From the NCBI GenBank assembly GCA_018715885.1, contig DVKT01000044.1:1-43324 (forward strand): a DNA stretch of 43,324 nt, read 5' to 3'. Position 1 is the stretch's first letter. Every line of letters begins with the position of its first letter. This DNA is from Caccoplasma intestinavium. GTDB taxonomy: Bacteria > Bacteroidota > Bacteroidia > Bacteroidales > UBA11471. Below are positions 33,071 through 41,251 of this stretch, piece after piece. The notes beneath the pieces were generated by a model. The model was not told the origin of the DNA. It saw only the letters and a list, made by a program, of their open reading frames with translations, and ran no database searches. A program made the translations under genes and the position numbers.

Positions 33071-33505
33071 ATGGTACCTATGATGAGAAAAAACCAAAGT
33101 TGGTTACCTGACATTTTCAATGATTTCTTCGATACCGAATGGATGGAGAAAACAAATGCTACCGCTCCCGCCATCAATGTTGTCGAACATGATAACGGTT
33201 ACGCCGTAGAAGTGGCTGCCCCCGGTATGACAAAAGAAGACTTCAACGTCCATCTCGATGAAGAAAACAATCTGGTCATTTCGATGGAGAAGAAAATCGA
33301 AAACAAAGACGAAAACAAGAAAAAAGGTCATTACCTGCGTCGGGAATTTTCTTACAGCAAATTCCAACAAACAATGGTTTTGCCCGACAACGTGGACAAA
33401 GAAAAAATATCGGCGGCTGTCAAAGACGGTGTTCTGACGATAGAACTTCCCAAATTGCCAAAAGAAAATCCCGTAAGAAGTACAAAACAAATCGAGATTA
33501 AATAA
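33071..33505 (+). CDS. Small heat shock protein, Hsp20/alpha-crystallin family
   Basis: The 144-residue ATP-independent chaperone binds unfolding proteins. I start it at 33071 because the family N-terminus (MVPMMRKNQSWLPDIFNDFF) begins there and a good Shine-Dalgarno-like GGAAAGGAG lies 7 to 15 bases upstream, rare in this window. The alpha-crystallin domain spans about 37-138 with AVEVAAPGMTKEDFNVHLDE, YLRREFSYSKFQQTMVLPDN, the conserved A-x-x-x-x-G-V-L as AAVKDGVLTIELPK, and a short C-terminal tail (KQIEIK) carrying the I-x-I motif. It is monocistronic, with a sigma-54-type promoter and a strong terminator. Confidence 0.95.
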   Translation: MVPMMRKNQSWLPDIFNDFFDTEWMEKTNATAPAINVVEHDNGYAVEVAAPGMTKEDFNVHLDEENNLVISMEKKIENKDENKKKGHYLRREFSYSKFQQTMVLPDNVDKEKISAAVKDGVLTIELPKLPKENPVRSTKQIEIK

Positions 33506-33514
33506 TCCGATTTC

Positions 33515-33549
33515 AAAAACGCCCTACCTTCTGAGTAGGGCGTTTTTTT
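33515..33549 (+). terminator. hsp20 terminator
   Basis: CGCCCTAC and GTAGGGCG form an 8-bp stem extended by AAAAA-TTTTT pairing, with a six-base loop, followed by a T run (33543-33549). It is 9 bases after the hsp20 stop and can act in both directions, so it could also stop the WG-repeat transcript. Confidence 0.9.
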
Positions 33550-33601
33550 ATAATCTGCTTTATCTCTTTTGTTCCAAGAAATCTGTGTCGAAAAAACAGA
33601 G

Positions 33602-34300
33602 TCAATAAACATCTTGTTGATTGATCCAAGAGGTTCCCTCTTTTTTGGTCTCGAACCACTTTCCGGTATTATCGATATATCCCCAACGTCCGTTCAATCT
33701 CACACGGGCCAATCCGTCCACAAAAGCCCATGCTTCATCATATTGGCAAGGGATCACGATGTCTCCGTTCATATTGATAAAACCGTACTTTCCGCTCAGC
33801 TTAATACGACCCAGATCTTCGGAGAAAAACCATAAGGCATCGAAACGCACCGGGATTACATACCGACCCGTCTTATCGATCGTACCGTATTTTCCATCGA
33901 TTTTCACTTTGGCCTGTCCTCGGGAAAAAGACCACACATTATCGAAACGGCAAGGAATAACAAGTTCCCCGCTTTTATCGATAAATCCCCACTTCCCGTC
34001 TATTTTCACACTGGCTAGACCCTGAGAAAAAGAACCGGCAACATCGAAACCCGCAGGTATCGCCATCTTGCCGGTCGTATCGATAAAACCTCTCTTTCCA
34101 TCGACTTCCACGACCGCCAAACCTTCGGAAAAATTCCACGCCCTATCGTAGTTGGCGGGAATGATAATCTTTCCCGATTTCTCTTTATAACCATATTTTC
34201 CACCACTATCGCGATAAGGATATAATTCTTGGCCTATCGAATAGGCCGATAAAAACAAAAAACAGAATAAGATAAAAGCCGCATTTTTCATAGTTCCCAT
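33602..34300 (-). CDS. Exported WG-repeat (beta-propeller-like) protein
   Basis: The 232-residue product begins with a signal peptide (MKNAAFILFCFLFLSAYSIGQ from Met4, so 34291 is an alternative start). The rest is five to six copies of a roughly 33-residue WG repeat, for example GKYGYKEKSGKIIIPANYDR, GKRGFIDTTGKMAIPAGFD, GKWGFIDKSGELVIPCRFD and GRWGYIDNTGKW. WG repeats are common in Bacteroidetes surface or periplasmic proteins and are thought to bind partners; a function is not known. Three bases separate it from the DUF5131 gene upstream, so the two are cotranscribed. Confidence 0.85.
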   Translation of the reverse strand: MGTMKNAAFILFCFLFLSAYSIGQELYPYRDSGGKYGYKEKSGKIIIPANYDRAWNFSEGLAVVEVDGKRGFIDTTGKMAIPAGFDVAGSFSQGLASVKIDGKWGFIDKSGELVIPCRFDNVWSFSRGQAKVKIDGKYGTIDKTGRYVIPVRFDALWFFSEDLGRIKLSGKYGFINMNGDIVIPCQYDEAWAFVDGLARVRLNGRWGYIDNTGKWFETKKEGTSWINQQDVY

Positions 34301-34303
34301 TTT

Positions 34304-35116
34304 TTAATTTTTCGATACGGTATAAAAATAGGAAATCTGAATGTAAAAAGCAAGGAGATTATCCGAAAAGCGTCGGGGTATCAGAGAAAAACCTTTTCCG
34401 TGCGGGCAAAAATCAATGTCGGCTTTACAGGCCTGCGCATGCTGCAACGTGCGGGGTACCCGATATAGACGCCCTTCCTTGACAAAGTTTGCCCCCGTCT
34501 GTTTGAATGAAAAAGCAACTCTTGCTTCGACACATTGCCGCCGCAAATCAAGCACCCATTCGTAACGACAAGGACGAGCTTCGGGTCCCGACTCGCCCCC
34601 GACAACCACTTCTGAAATAGACTCCGACAGATATGGAGACAAATCGATCGCACCGAGAAGTGGTTCGCACACGATTATTTTCCGGGCGATAGGGGCCTTT
34701 GAATACAGCGGCAGGCGATAATCGGCCCGTTCCTGATTCTCGACCGTACAACAAAGTGTTACATTGGAATAACCGGTTCTCCAATCATCGGGAACGACCG
34801 ACATCAACCGGTCGATACGTTTGGTTATCATGAAAAAATGCAAATCGGAACGGAGACGCATCATCGCCCACGCTTCACCGCGCCACTCATCGGCGGCATC
34901 GAGCAGAAAATCGGACGAAAAACAGGTATAGACCGTCTCTCCGGACGGAATTTTATAACGACCGTCGCGACAACGACGCACAGGCAAATCGAAATCCCGG
35001 GTACGGTATACCACCGAACTGTCCCGGGAATACCGACCGTCAATGCGGTAAACATAGCAATGACGACACCCCTCGCTTATTTTGGAACAACCGTGCCAAG
35101 GATTCCATCGTGCCAT
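34304..35116 (-). CDS. DUF5131 (phage Gp37/Gp68-like) family protein
   Basis: The 270-residue protein has the family opening WNPWHGCSKISEGCRHCY. The cysteines Cys10, Cys17 and Cys20 (CX6CX2C) resemble a radical-SAM iron-sulfur site. Further landmarks are the central FFMITKRIDRL, NVTLCCTVENQERADYRLP, and VVVGGESGPEARPCRYEWVLDLRRQC. Homologs occur in phages and in many bacterial chromosomes; the function is not established. It is followed after 3 bp by the WG-repeat gene, and its promoter must lie near the cysS terminator upstream. I see no other phage genes here. Confidence 0.85.
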   Translation of the reverse strand: MARWNPWHGCSKISEGCRHCYVYRIDGRYSRDSSVVYRTRDFDLPVRRCRDGRYKIPSGETVYTCFSSDFLLDAADEWRGEAWAMMRLRSDLHFFMITKRIDRLMSVVPDDWRTGYSNVTLCCTVENQERADYRLPLYSKAPIARKIIVCEPLLGAIDLSPYLSESISEVVVGGESGPEARPCRYEWVLDLRRQCVEARVAFSFKQTGANFVKEGRLYRVPRTLQHAQACKADIDFCPHGKGFSLIPRRFSDNLLAFYIQISYFYTVSKN

Positions 35117-35132
35117 ATCAAAAGAATAAACA

Positions 35133-35175
35133 AAACCGGCCTTCGGGAATCGAATCTCCCCGTAACGGCCGGTTT
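35133..35175 (-). terminator. cysS terminator
   Basis: The arms 35133-35141 and 35167-35175 (AAACCGGCC with GGCCGGTTT) form a 9-bp stem around a 25-base interior that can fold further. It lies about 20 bases after the cysS stop on the minus strand, ending in TTTTG. Confidence 0.7.
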
Positions 35176-35194
35176 CCTCAGATTAAAAAAACGA

Positions 35195-36670
35195 TTATTT
35201 CAATTTCCACTCAGTACCTTCTTTGGTATCTTTTATTTCAAAACCTATCTCACCGAGTCTGTCGCGGATAAAATCAGAGGTCGCCCAGTCTTTTTTGCCT
35301 TTGGCGTCCCGGCGGACATCAAGCAACAAATCAACGGCTTTTTCAAAAGGTTCGAGAGCTGCCCCGCCGGCTTCGGCCTCATCGAGACGCAGGCCGAGAA
35401 TATCGAACAAGAACGTCGAGAAAGTATCGCGCAAATCGTCAAGGTCTGCTGCTGTAATCGTCGCATTTCCCGACAAAATCGTATTGATGGCGCGCACTCC
35501 GTCGAAAAGGTGGGATATGACAATCGGCGTATTGAGATCGTCGTTCATTGCCTCGTAGCACTTCTCCCGGAGACCTTTCACCTCGACGGTCGTCTCGGCG
35601 GACGGCTCGATTTTGGAAAGATTGCGCCAACCCTCAGCCAGCCTTTGCCACGCTTTCTCGGCAGCTTGAAGCGCATCATTGCCAAAGTCGAGCGTACTGC
35701 GATACTGCGCCTGCAAAATAAAGAAACGTATCGTCATGGGCGAATATGCCTGCGTAAGCAACGGGTGATCACCAGTAAAGAACTGTTCGAGCGTTATGAA
35801 ATTGCCCAACGATTTACCCATTTTCTGCCCATTGATGGTAATCATGTTGTTGTGCATCCAATAATGCACCGACTCATGACCCTGAGCGGCTACCGACTGG
35901 GCGATTTCGCACTCATGATGCGGGAAAAGCAAATCCATTCCCCCGCCATGTATATCAAAAGTCTCACCCAGATATTTGGTTCCCATCGTGGAACATTCGA
36001 GATGCCAACCGGGAAAACCGTCGCTCCACGGCGAAGGCCAACGCATGATATGCTCGGGCGACGCTTTTTTCCACAATGCAAAGTCGAACGTATTCCGTTT
36101 CTCGGACTGACCGTCGAGCGCACGAGTCGTACCCAACAATTCTTCGATATTACGACCCGAAAGTTTTCCGTAGTGATGATCTTTGTTGTACTTCTCCACA
36201 TCAAAGTAAACCGACCCTTCGCTCACATAGGCATAGCCGTGTTCGAGAATCTTTTTTATATACTCGATTTGTTCGATGATATGCCCCGAAGCATGCGGCT
36301 CGATACTGGGAGGCAACACATTGAGCGCCTCCATCGCTTTGTGGTAGCGGTTGAGATAAAACTGTACCACCTCCATCGGTTCGAGTTGTTCGAGACGGGC
36401 TTTTTTCGCGATCTTATCCTCTCCCTCATCGGCATCGTTTTCGAGATGTCCCACATCGGTGATATTGCGCACATAGCGTACCTTATAACCGATGTGTTTC
36501 AGGTAACGGAAAAGCAAATCAAATGTAATGGCCGGGCGGGCATGACCCAAATGGGCATCGCCATATACCGTAGGACCGCACACATACATTCCCGCATAGG
36601 GAGGATTGATAGGTACGAATTCCTCTTTACGCCGATCCAGTGTATTATAAATGAAAAGTTTTTGTTCCAT
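35195..36670 (-). CDS. cysS: Cysteinyl-tRNA synthetase
   Basis: CysS charges tRNA-Cys. The 491-residue class I synthetase has the zinc-binding YVCGPTVYGDAHLGHARPAI, which includes the HIGH motif as HLGH, the second zinc region WHLECSTMG...HGGGMDLLFPHHECEIAQS, and the KMSKS motif as GQKMGKSLGN. The C-terminus is the anticodon-recognition part (KGKKDWATSDFIRDRLGEIGFEIKDTKEG). It stands alone with a textbook promoter and its own terminator. Confidence 0.97.
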   Translation of the reverse strand: MEQKLFIYNTLDRRKEEFVPINPPYAGMYVCGPTVYGDAHLGHARPAITFDLLFRYLKHIGYKVRYVRNITDVGHLENDADEGEDKIAKKARLEQLEPMEVVQFYLNRYHKAMEALNVLPPSIEPHASGHIIEQIEYIKKILEHGYAYVSEGSVYFDVEKYNKDHHYGKLSGRNIEELLGTTRALDGQSEKRNTFDFALWKKASPEHIMRWPSPWSDGFPGWHLECSTMGTKYLGETFDIHGGGMDLLFPHHECEIAQSVAAQGHESVHYWMHNNMITINGQKMGKSLGNFITLEQFFTGDHPLLTQAYSPMTIRFFILQAQYRSTLDFGNDALQAAEKAWQRLAEGWRNLSKIEPSAETTVEVKGLREKCYEAMNDDLNTPIVISHLFDGVRAINTILSGNATITAADLDDLRDTFSTFLFDILGLRLDEAEAGGAALEPFEKAVDLLLDVRRDAKGKKDWATSDFIRDRLGEIGFEIKDTKEGTEWKLK

Positions 36671-36690
36671 AATTTTATATTTTGGAAATA

Positions 36691-36721
36691 CAAATGTAGT
36701 AATTCCTTATAAAGAAACAAA
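36691..36721 (-). promoter_or_regulatory. Full Bacteroidetes promoter of cysS
   Basis: On the minus strand TTTG (36721-36718) is followed after exactly 19 bases by TACATTTG (36698-36691). Both elements and the spacing fit the -33/-7 consensus of the Bacteroidetes primary sigma factor. The -7 box ends 20 bases before the cysS start codon. Confidence 0.75.
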
Positions 36722-36779
36722 GTACGCCAGGAAAAATCGGGACACACTCTCCATAACGGTTTCCCGACTATTCCCAAAA

Positions 36780-37076
36780 TCACGCTTCACCGCCGGGAAC
36801 GATAAAGGGCGACATGGGAGCCCCTTCTCCGATATTGATTTTGCCGAACTGTTTCTCATACTTTACAACATTCTCTTCAAGAGCAAAGAGCAAGCGTTTG
36901 GCATGTTCGGGAGTCAATACGATACGCGACTTCACTTGCGCTTTGGGCATACCGGGAAGAATCCGTATAAAATCGGCCACGAATTCCGATGAAGAGTGGC
37001 TTATGACCGCCAGATTGGCATAAATACCTTCGGCTACTTCGGGAGTAAGCTCTATTTGTAATTCTTTTTTTTCCAT
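36780..37076 (-). CDS. DUF3467 family protein
   Basis: A 98-residue cytosolic protein of the DUF3467 family, seen by ELQIELTPEVAEGIYANLAVISHSSSEF, DFIRILPGMPKAQVKSRIVLTPEHAKRLLFALEENV and the closing INIGEGAPMSP. Its role is unknown. From memory, a related gene often stands next to rpoBC in other Bacteroidetes, but here it follows the NigD-like lipoprotein gene by 11 bp at the end of a minus-strand run. Confidence 0.85.
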   Translation of the reverse strand: MEKKELQIELTPEVAEGIYANLAVISHSSSEFVADFIRILPGMPKAQVKSRIVLTPEHAKRLLFALEENVVKYEKQFGKINIGEGAPMSPFIVPGGEA

Positions 37077-37087
37077 GATATTATGAT

Positions 37088-37732
37088 TTATTTTTCTGTA
37101 AATACAAATTGTCTCCGACCTCCAAGATTAGACGTATTGATACCGACTCTCACGACAGGAGGCAACGGTCGGGGCAACCGGAAAGATGCATACCCCGACA
37201 CGTAATAACCGGGAGCATCACCGCGCGTATCGTGCCTCAATTGCAAATCGAGCGTATCGGCACTGTTTTGCGGGAAAACAGCAATCATCGTCAACATGTG
37301 GGAAACATCATGATACTCGATCTTATATCGCAGATTCACATAACCGCCGCTACACCACACCGAGGTCAGATAAAGCGGGTCATCGGCCAACTCTTGCGCG
37401 CCGCCCGGAGACAAGGATAGAATATCTCCCGTCATCACGGGTTTGATAGAGGTTTGCAACACAATACTCAATTGCCGGTCGACGATTTTCCCGAGCGGTG
37501 AATAACCGATAAGTGCCCGTTGGTCGACAGGCAAAAGGTCGGACGAAACAGCACTTTGCGGATAAAGCAATGTGGTATCGTCGCGCAAGAATACCAAGTC
37601 GACCCCATCGTGTCGACAAGTAACTATGTCGTAACGGAAATCGGTAAGATTTATTTCTTCTTCCTCTTGACTGCAAGCCGACATCAAAAAGAGAAAAAAG
37701 ATATACCCTGCAACGCCCAATACATGCTTCAT
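37088..37732 (-). CDS. NigD-like lipoprotein
   Basis: I place the start at 37732, where a lipoprotein signal peptide begins (MKHVLGVAGYIFFLFLMSAC), giving 214 residues; the frame open to 37777 overlaps the LolD-like gene. The residues after the Cys are SQEEEE, an acidic run of the kind that sends Bacteroidetes lipoproteins to the cell surface. The rest is beta-rich (LRYKIEYHDVSHMLTMIAVF and SFRLPRPLPPVVRVGINTS) and resembles the NigD-like family of Bacteroidales. The family's function is unknown. It is 5 bp after the ATPase gene and 11 bp before DUF3467. Confidence 0.7.
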   Translation of the reverse strand: MKHVLGVAGYIFFLFLMSACSQEEEEINLTDFRYDIVTCRHDGVDLVFLRDDTTLLYPQSAVSSDLLPVDQRALIGYSPLGKIVDRQLSIVLQTSIKPVMTGDILSLSPGGAQELADDPLYLTSVWCSGGYVNLRYKIEYHDVSHMLTMIAVFPQNSADTLDLQLRHDTRGDAPGYYVSGYASFRLPRPLPPVVRVGINTSNLGGRRQFVFTEK

Positions 37733-37737
37733 CACGC

Positions 37738-38406
37738 CTATTTGCTTTTGAGCTGTGCCGTAATACGTCCGTCGCACAACTCGATCATGCGATCGGAAAG
37801 ACGAGCCAATGCCTCATCGTGGGTAACGATAACAAACGTATGGCCGAATTCTTTTCGCAAATCGAAAAAAAGATTGTGCAATTCGGTCTTATTCTGCGAA
37901 TCGAGACTTCCCGACGGTTCGTCGGCCAACACGACATCGGGTCGGTTCACAAGCGCCCGGGCCACGGCAACACGCTGCTTTTCTCCCCCGGAAAGTTGTG
38001 CCGGTTTATGGGAAAGACGATCGCTCAGTCCTAAAAAATCGAGCAATCCGGCAGCTTGGCGACGAGCTTCGGCCCGGTTCGTCCGGGCAATCAGAGCAGG
38101 AAGCATGACATTTTCAAGCGCTGTAAATTCGGGCAACAACTGATGGAACTGGAACACAAAACCGATATGCCGGTTACGAAAAGCCGACAACTCTTTTTCC
38201 CGCAAATCGAATACGGGACAGCTGTCGATAAGAATCTGTCCGGCATCGGGTTTTTCGAGTGTTCCCACAATTTGCAACAAAGTGGTCTTTCCGGCACCGC
38301 TGGCCCCGACGACCGAAACGATTTCTCCCCGGTCGACAGTGGCATCTATGCCTTTCAGAACTTCGAGATGCCCGAAACTCTTATGTATATTTTTGATCTC
38401 TATCAT
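37738..38406 (-). CDS. ABC transporter ATP-binding protein, LolD-like
   Basis: The 222-residue ATPase has Walker A GASGAGKTTLL, the signature LSGGEKQRVAVARAL, Walker B VVLADEPSGSLD and the H-loop VIVTHDE. The LolD/MacB subfamily is indicated by FVFQFHQLLPEFTALENVMLPAL. Such proteins energise lipoprotein release or efflux together with a permease, but no permease gene is adjacent. It overlaps tcdA by 4 bp (ATGA) and is 5 bp upstream of a lipoprotein gene, which suggests translational coupling and hints at a lipoprotein link. Confidence 0.9.
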   Translation of the reverse strand: MIEIKNIHKSFGHLEVLKGIDATVDRGEIVSVVGASGAGKTTLLQIVGTLEKPDAGQILIDSCPVFDLREKELSAFRNRHIGFVFQFHQLLPEFTALENVMLPALIARTNRAEARRQAAGLLDFLGLSDRLSHKPAQLSGGEKQRVAVARALVNRPDVVLADEPSGSLDSQNKTELHNLFFDLRKEFGHTFVIVTHDEALARLSDRMIELCDGRITAQLKSK

Positions 38407-39119
38407 TTTTCCGACAATTTACGTACCACATAGGCGGCCAAGTAACAACCGAAAACTGCCGGCAGATACGAAACTGTCCCCACGACCGAACGTTTGTTTC
38501 TCTCGCCCTCGACCGAATGCACGGCCGAAACAACAGGCTGCTCCGTAGAAAACACGACTCTCACACCGCGACGAATACCCACTGCACGCAACCGGCGCCG
38601 CACCTCTCGGGCAAGGCCGCAATGATACGTGTCGGCAATATCGGCATACGCCACGGCGGCAGGGTCGAGACGCGCACCGGCTCCCATCGAGGAGATGACC
38701 CGTATTTTACGACGTACGCAAGCGACGAGCAAAGCCGTCTTGGGTGCTAACGTATCGATGGCATCGACGACGAAGTCATAGGGCGTATCGAGCAACGCCT
38801 CTACATCTCCGGCTTCGAGGTAACGGCAACAAGTATGCAGTTTCAGGCAGGGATTTATGTCGAGCAACCGCTCCCCGAGAACATCGACCTTCGCACGGAA
38901 TAACGACGAATGAAGTGCGACCAACTGACGGTTGAGGTTCGACTCTTCGACCGTATCGGCATCGAGCAAGGTGATTTCTCCCACACCCGCCCTGACAATC
39001 ATCTCGGCGGCATAGGCACCCACACCACCGACACCCACGACAAGAACATGTGCCTTTTGCAAACGGGCAAGCGACTCTTCCCCTACAAGCAGGGACGTCC
39101 GGGACAACCACTCCTCCAT
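38403..39119 (-). CDS. tcdA: tRNA threonylcarbamoyladenosine dehydratase
   Basis: TcdA (CsdL) converts t6A at position 37 of tRNAs to cyclic t6A with ATP. The 238-residue E1-like protein has the nucleotide-binding GVGGVGAYAAEMIVRAGVGE, LLDADTVEESNLNRQ, and the VVDAIDTLAPKTALLVACVRR segment. Its N-terminus SRTSLLVGEESLARLQKAHVLV is typical. It lies 12 bp after the CoA transferase gene and overlaps the ATPase gene. Confidence 0.93.
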   Translation of the reverse strand: MEEWLSRTSLLVGEESLARLQKAHVLVVGVGGVGAYAAEMIVRAGVGEITLLDADTVEESNLNRQLVALHSSLFRAKVDVLGERLLDINPCLKLHTCCRYLEAGDVEALLDTPYDFVVDAIDTLAPKTALLVACVRRKIRVISSMGAGARLDPAAVAYADIADTYHCGLAREVRRRLRAVGIRRGVRVVFSTEQPVVSAVHSVEGERNKRSVVGTVSYLPAVFGCYLAAYVVRKLSEK

Positions 39120-39131
39120 CGGCCGACGAAA

Positions 39132-40625
39132 CTATTTATATGCAGCAAACGATGTCTGCGCCATATCGCCCGACCGCAAAAACTCTTCATGGAAAGCATA
39201 AGCCGCCCTCAGGAAATGCGGAGTATGGCCTTTTCCTCCCAAAGAGAGATATTCACGCAAAAGAGGACGGTACATGGGGTGTGCGCAATTCTCGATGATA
39301 AGCTCGGCACGCTGACGGGGATCTTTCCCTCGCAAATCGGCGACACCGTACTCGGTAACAATGACATTGACAGAATGTTCACTGTGATCGAGATGCGAAA
39401 CCATCGGGACGATAGCGCTGATTTTCCCTCCTTTTGCCACCGAAGGACATGTGAATATCGAAATATATCCGTTACGAGTGAAATCGGCCGAACCGCCGAT
39501 ACCATTCATCATCTTCGTACCCGTTACATGCGTACTGTTCACATTTCCGAAAATATCGGCTTCCAGTGCCGTATTGATCGTGATAAGCCCCATACGGCGT
39601 ACCAACTCGGGGTGATTGCTTATCTCGCCGGGGCGCAACACGACTTTATCCCGGAAAAAGTCGAGGTCGCTATACACTTCCTGCATCATTTTATCGCTTA
39701 CCGTCAACGAACAACCACTGGCGAAAGTACAACGACCTTCCCTCAAAAGTCCGATGACCGAGTCCTGTATCACCTCGGTATACATTTGGAACGGAGGAAT
39801 ATCGGGATTACTGCCCAAGAAACCCAACACGGCGTTGGCGATGTTTCCTACCCCTGACTGTATAGGGAGGAATTCAGACGGAATAAGACCGGCTTTGAGT
39901 TGCGACGTAAGAAAGTCGCTCACATTGCGTCCTATGTTCATCGTTACTTCATCGCTGGGGGCAAACTCTTTCACTCCATCAGGGAAATTGGTTTCTACAA
40001 TTCCTACAATTTTAGCCGGGTCGACCTGAATATAGGGAACTCCTATACGGTCGGATGGACGATAAATGGGTATCTCCCGACGATGCGGAGGATCGGCCGG
40101 CTGATAAATATCATGGAATCCCGCCAACTCTTTGGGATTATGCGCATTTACTTCTATGATGATTTTTCGTGCCAACTGACATACAGTTGGAGCGATTCCC
40201 ACACCGGGACCCAATACGATTTTCCCGTCATCGGTTACCGATGTCGCTTCGATAACGGCGACGTCGATTTTTCCCAGAAAACCGTAACGCAACATTTGCG
40301 CCAATTCCGAGAGATGCACATCGCAATAGGTAATCTCGCCGGCATTGATAGCCGCACGGGAATCGGGACACGATTGATAAGGGGTACGGAACTTTATCGC
40401 CTTAGCACGGGACAAAGCACCATCGAGACGGTCGCTGGTCGAGGCTCCGGTAAAAACGCCGATACGGAAAGGACGGCCGGCTGCGTGCTCTTCTTCGGCC
40501 CTGCGGGCGATTGCCTGCGGGACTACTTTGGGAGTTCCGGCAGCCGTAAATCCGCCGAATCCTACATTATCGTCATCATGAATGTGCAACGCGGCTTCTT
40601 CGGCCGAAATAACTTTAAAACTCAT
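39132..40625 (-). CDS. Acetyl-CoA hydrolase/transferase family protein (probable succinyl-CoA:acetate CoA-transferase)
   Basis: The 497-residue protein moves CoA between acyl groups or hydrolyses acetyl-CoA. The start VISAEEAALHIHDDDNVGFGGFTAAGTPK is the conserved N-terminal glycine-rich loop, and the C-terminal domain has the MMNGIGGSADFTRNGYISIF segment. Length matches the succinate/acetate CoA-transferases of acetate- and propionate-forming anaerobes, which take part in succinate and acetate metabolism. It lies between a small membrane protein gene (18 bp) and tcdA (12 bp). The exact acyl substrates cannot be read from sequence. Confidence 0.9.
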   Translation of the reverse strand: MSFKVISAEEAALHIHDDDNVGFGGFTAAGTPKVVPQAIARRAEEEHAAGRPFRIGVFTGASTSDRLDGALSRAKAIKFRTPYQSCPDSRAAINAGEITYCDVHLSELAQMLRYGFLGKIDVAVIEATSVTDDGKIVLGPGVGIAPTVCQLARKIIIEVNAHNPKELAGFHDIYQPADPPHRREIPIYRPSDRIGVPYIQVDPAKIVGIVETNFPDGVKEFAPSDEVTMNIGRNVSDFLTSQLKAGLIPSEFLPIQSGVGNIANAVLGFLGSNPDIPPFQMYTEVIQDSVIGLLREGRCTFASGCSLTVSDKMMQEVYSDLDFFRDKVVLRPGEISNHPELVRRMGLITINTALEADIFGNVNSTHVTGTKMMNGIGGSADFTRNGYISIFTCPSVAKGGKISAIVPMVSHLDHSEHSVNVIVTEYGVADLRGKDPRQRAELIIENCAHPMYRPLLREYLSLGGKGHTPHFLRAAYAFHEEFLRSGDMAQTSFAAYK

Positions 40626-40643
40626 ATTCGTATTTTTTCTATT

Positions 40644-41177
40644 CTAATATTTCCGATTCAATATTTCCGAAGCGATAACAGCCCGCCGTAACTCCTCGGT
40701 CGAAGTAAACGGTCGGGATTTACCCATACCGACGGCAGAAGAAAAAGCCGGAGTATTTTCACACTCTTTCTCCGGAAGATCGCCGATAGCATCATCGATA
40801 CGGCGCATAGAAGCTACTTCGGGCATTTCGCCCTCTACTTTGCGCAGAAAAGATTCCCGCGCCGCGATAGCAGGTTTCGCCGCACCCTCCAACTCCGTCG
40901 ACAAAAAAGGTCGGGAAAATCCTCCGGGAACCTTTTTCAATCCTTTCTCCCGGGATACACCGGTGGCCGCACCCCTGTCATAAACAGATGCAGGAATCGT
41001 CCCCGGTCGGCTTTTCAAAACATCATTGAGATTCCGGCGCAGATCTTGTTCCTCAGAGAAAAAACGTTCCTCTTCGGATTCTTCTCCGTCGCCTTCACGC
41101 TGCTTACGGGCACTCTTTACCAAAGAATAACCGACATAGCCGAAAATAAGTATCAGGTAAACCCACAGATTATCCAT
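40644..41177 (-). CDS. Conserved single-pass membrane protein of unknown function
   Basis: From the start at 41177 (MDNLWVYLILIFGYVGYSLV) the product has 177 residues. One transmembrane helix lies at about 4-20, and the rest is charged and mostly disordered (KSARKQREGDGEESEEERFF). The C-terminus FTSTEELRRAVIASEILNRKY ends in a motif I associate with small Bacteroidales proteins. The frame open to 41243 adds residues with no support. No domain is recognised. It is divergent from miaB and precedes the CoA transferase by 18 bp; a promoter with good spacing lies just upstream. Confidence 0.75.
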   Translation of the reverse strand: MDNLWVYLILIFGYVGYSLVKSARKQREGDGEESEEERFFSEEQDLRRNLNDVLKSRPGTIPASVYDRGAATGVSREKGLKKVPGGFSRPFLSTELEGAAKPAIAARESFLRKVEGEMPEVASMRRIDDAIGDLPEKECENTPAFSSAVGMGKSRPFTSTEELRRAVIASEILNRKY

Positions 41178-41200
41178 CGCTTTTTGTATTTTTGTCCGTG

Positions 41201-41231
41201 TAAAAATACACATTGTCGCTTGAAAAACAAA
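41201..41231 (-). promoter_or_regulatory. Promoter of the conserved membrane protein gene
   Basis: On the minus strand TTTG (41231-41228), a 19-base spacer, and TATTTTTA (41208-41201), one mismatch from TAnnTTTG, end 23 bases before the start at 41177. The -7 box sits inside GTGTA-N4-TACAC (41198-41211), a perfect dyad, so a regulator could bind there. Confidence 0.5.
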
Positions 41232-41251
41232 ATTCCTGTACACTCAAAAAA

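Noticed and set aside
34304..35116. Prophage remnant because of the Gp37/Gp68-like gene
   Set aside because: No integrase, capsid, tail, lysis or attachment site sequences are nearby, and the flanking genes are ordinary chromosomal genes.
35133..35175. tRNA-like T-arm (TTCGATT between G-rich and C-rich strands) downstream of cysS
   Set aside because: The bases around the TTCGATT loop do not form a proper 5-bp T stem, no D or anticodon arms can be found and no CCA or acceptor pairing is present. A terminator explains the structure.
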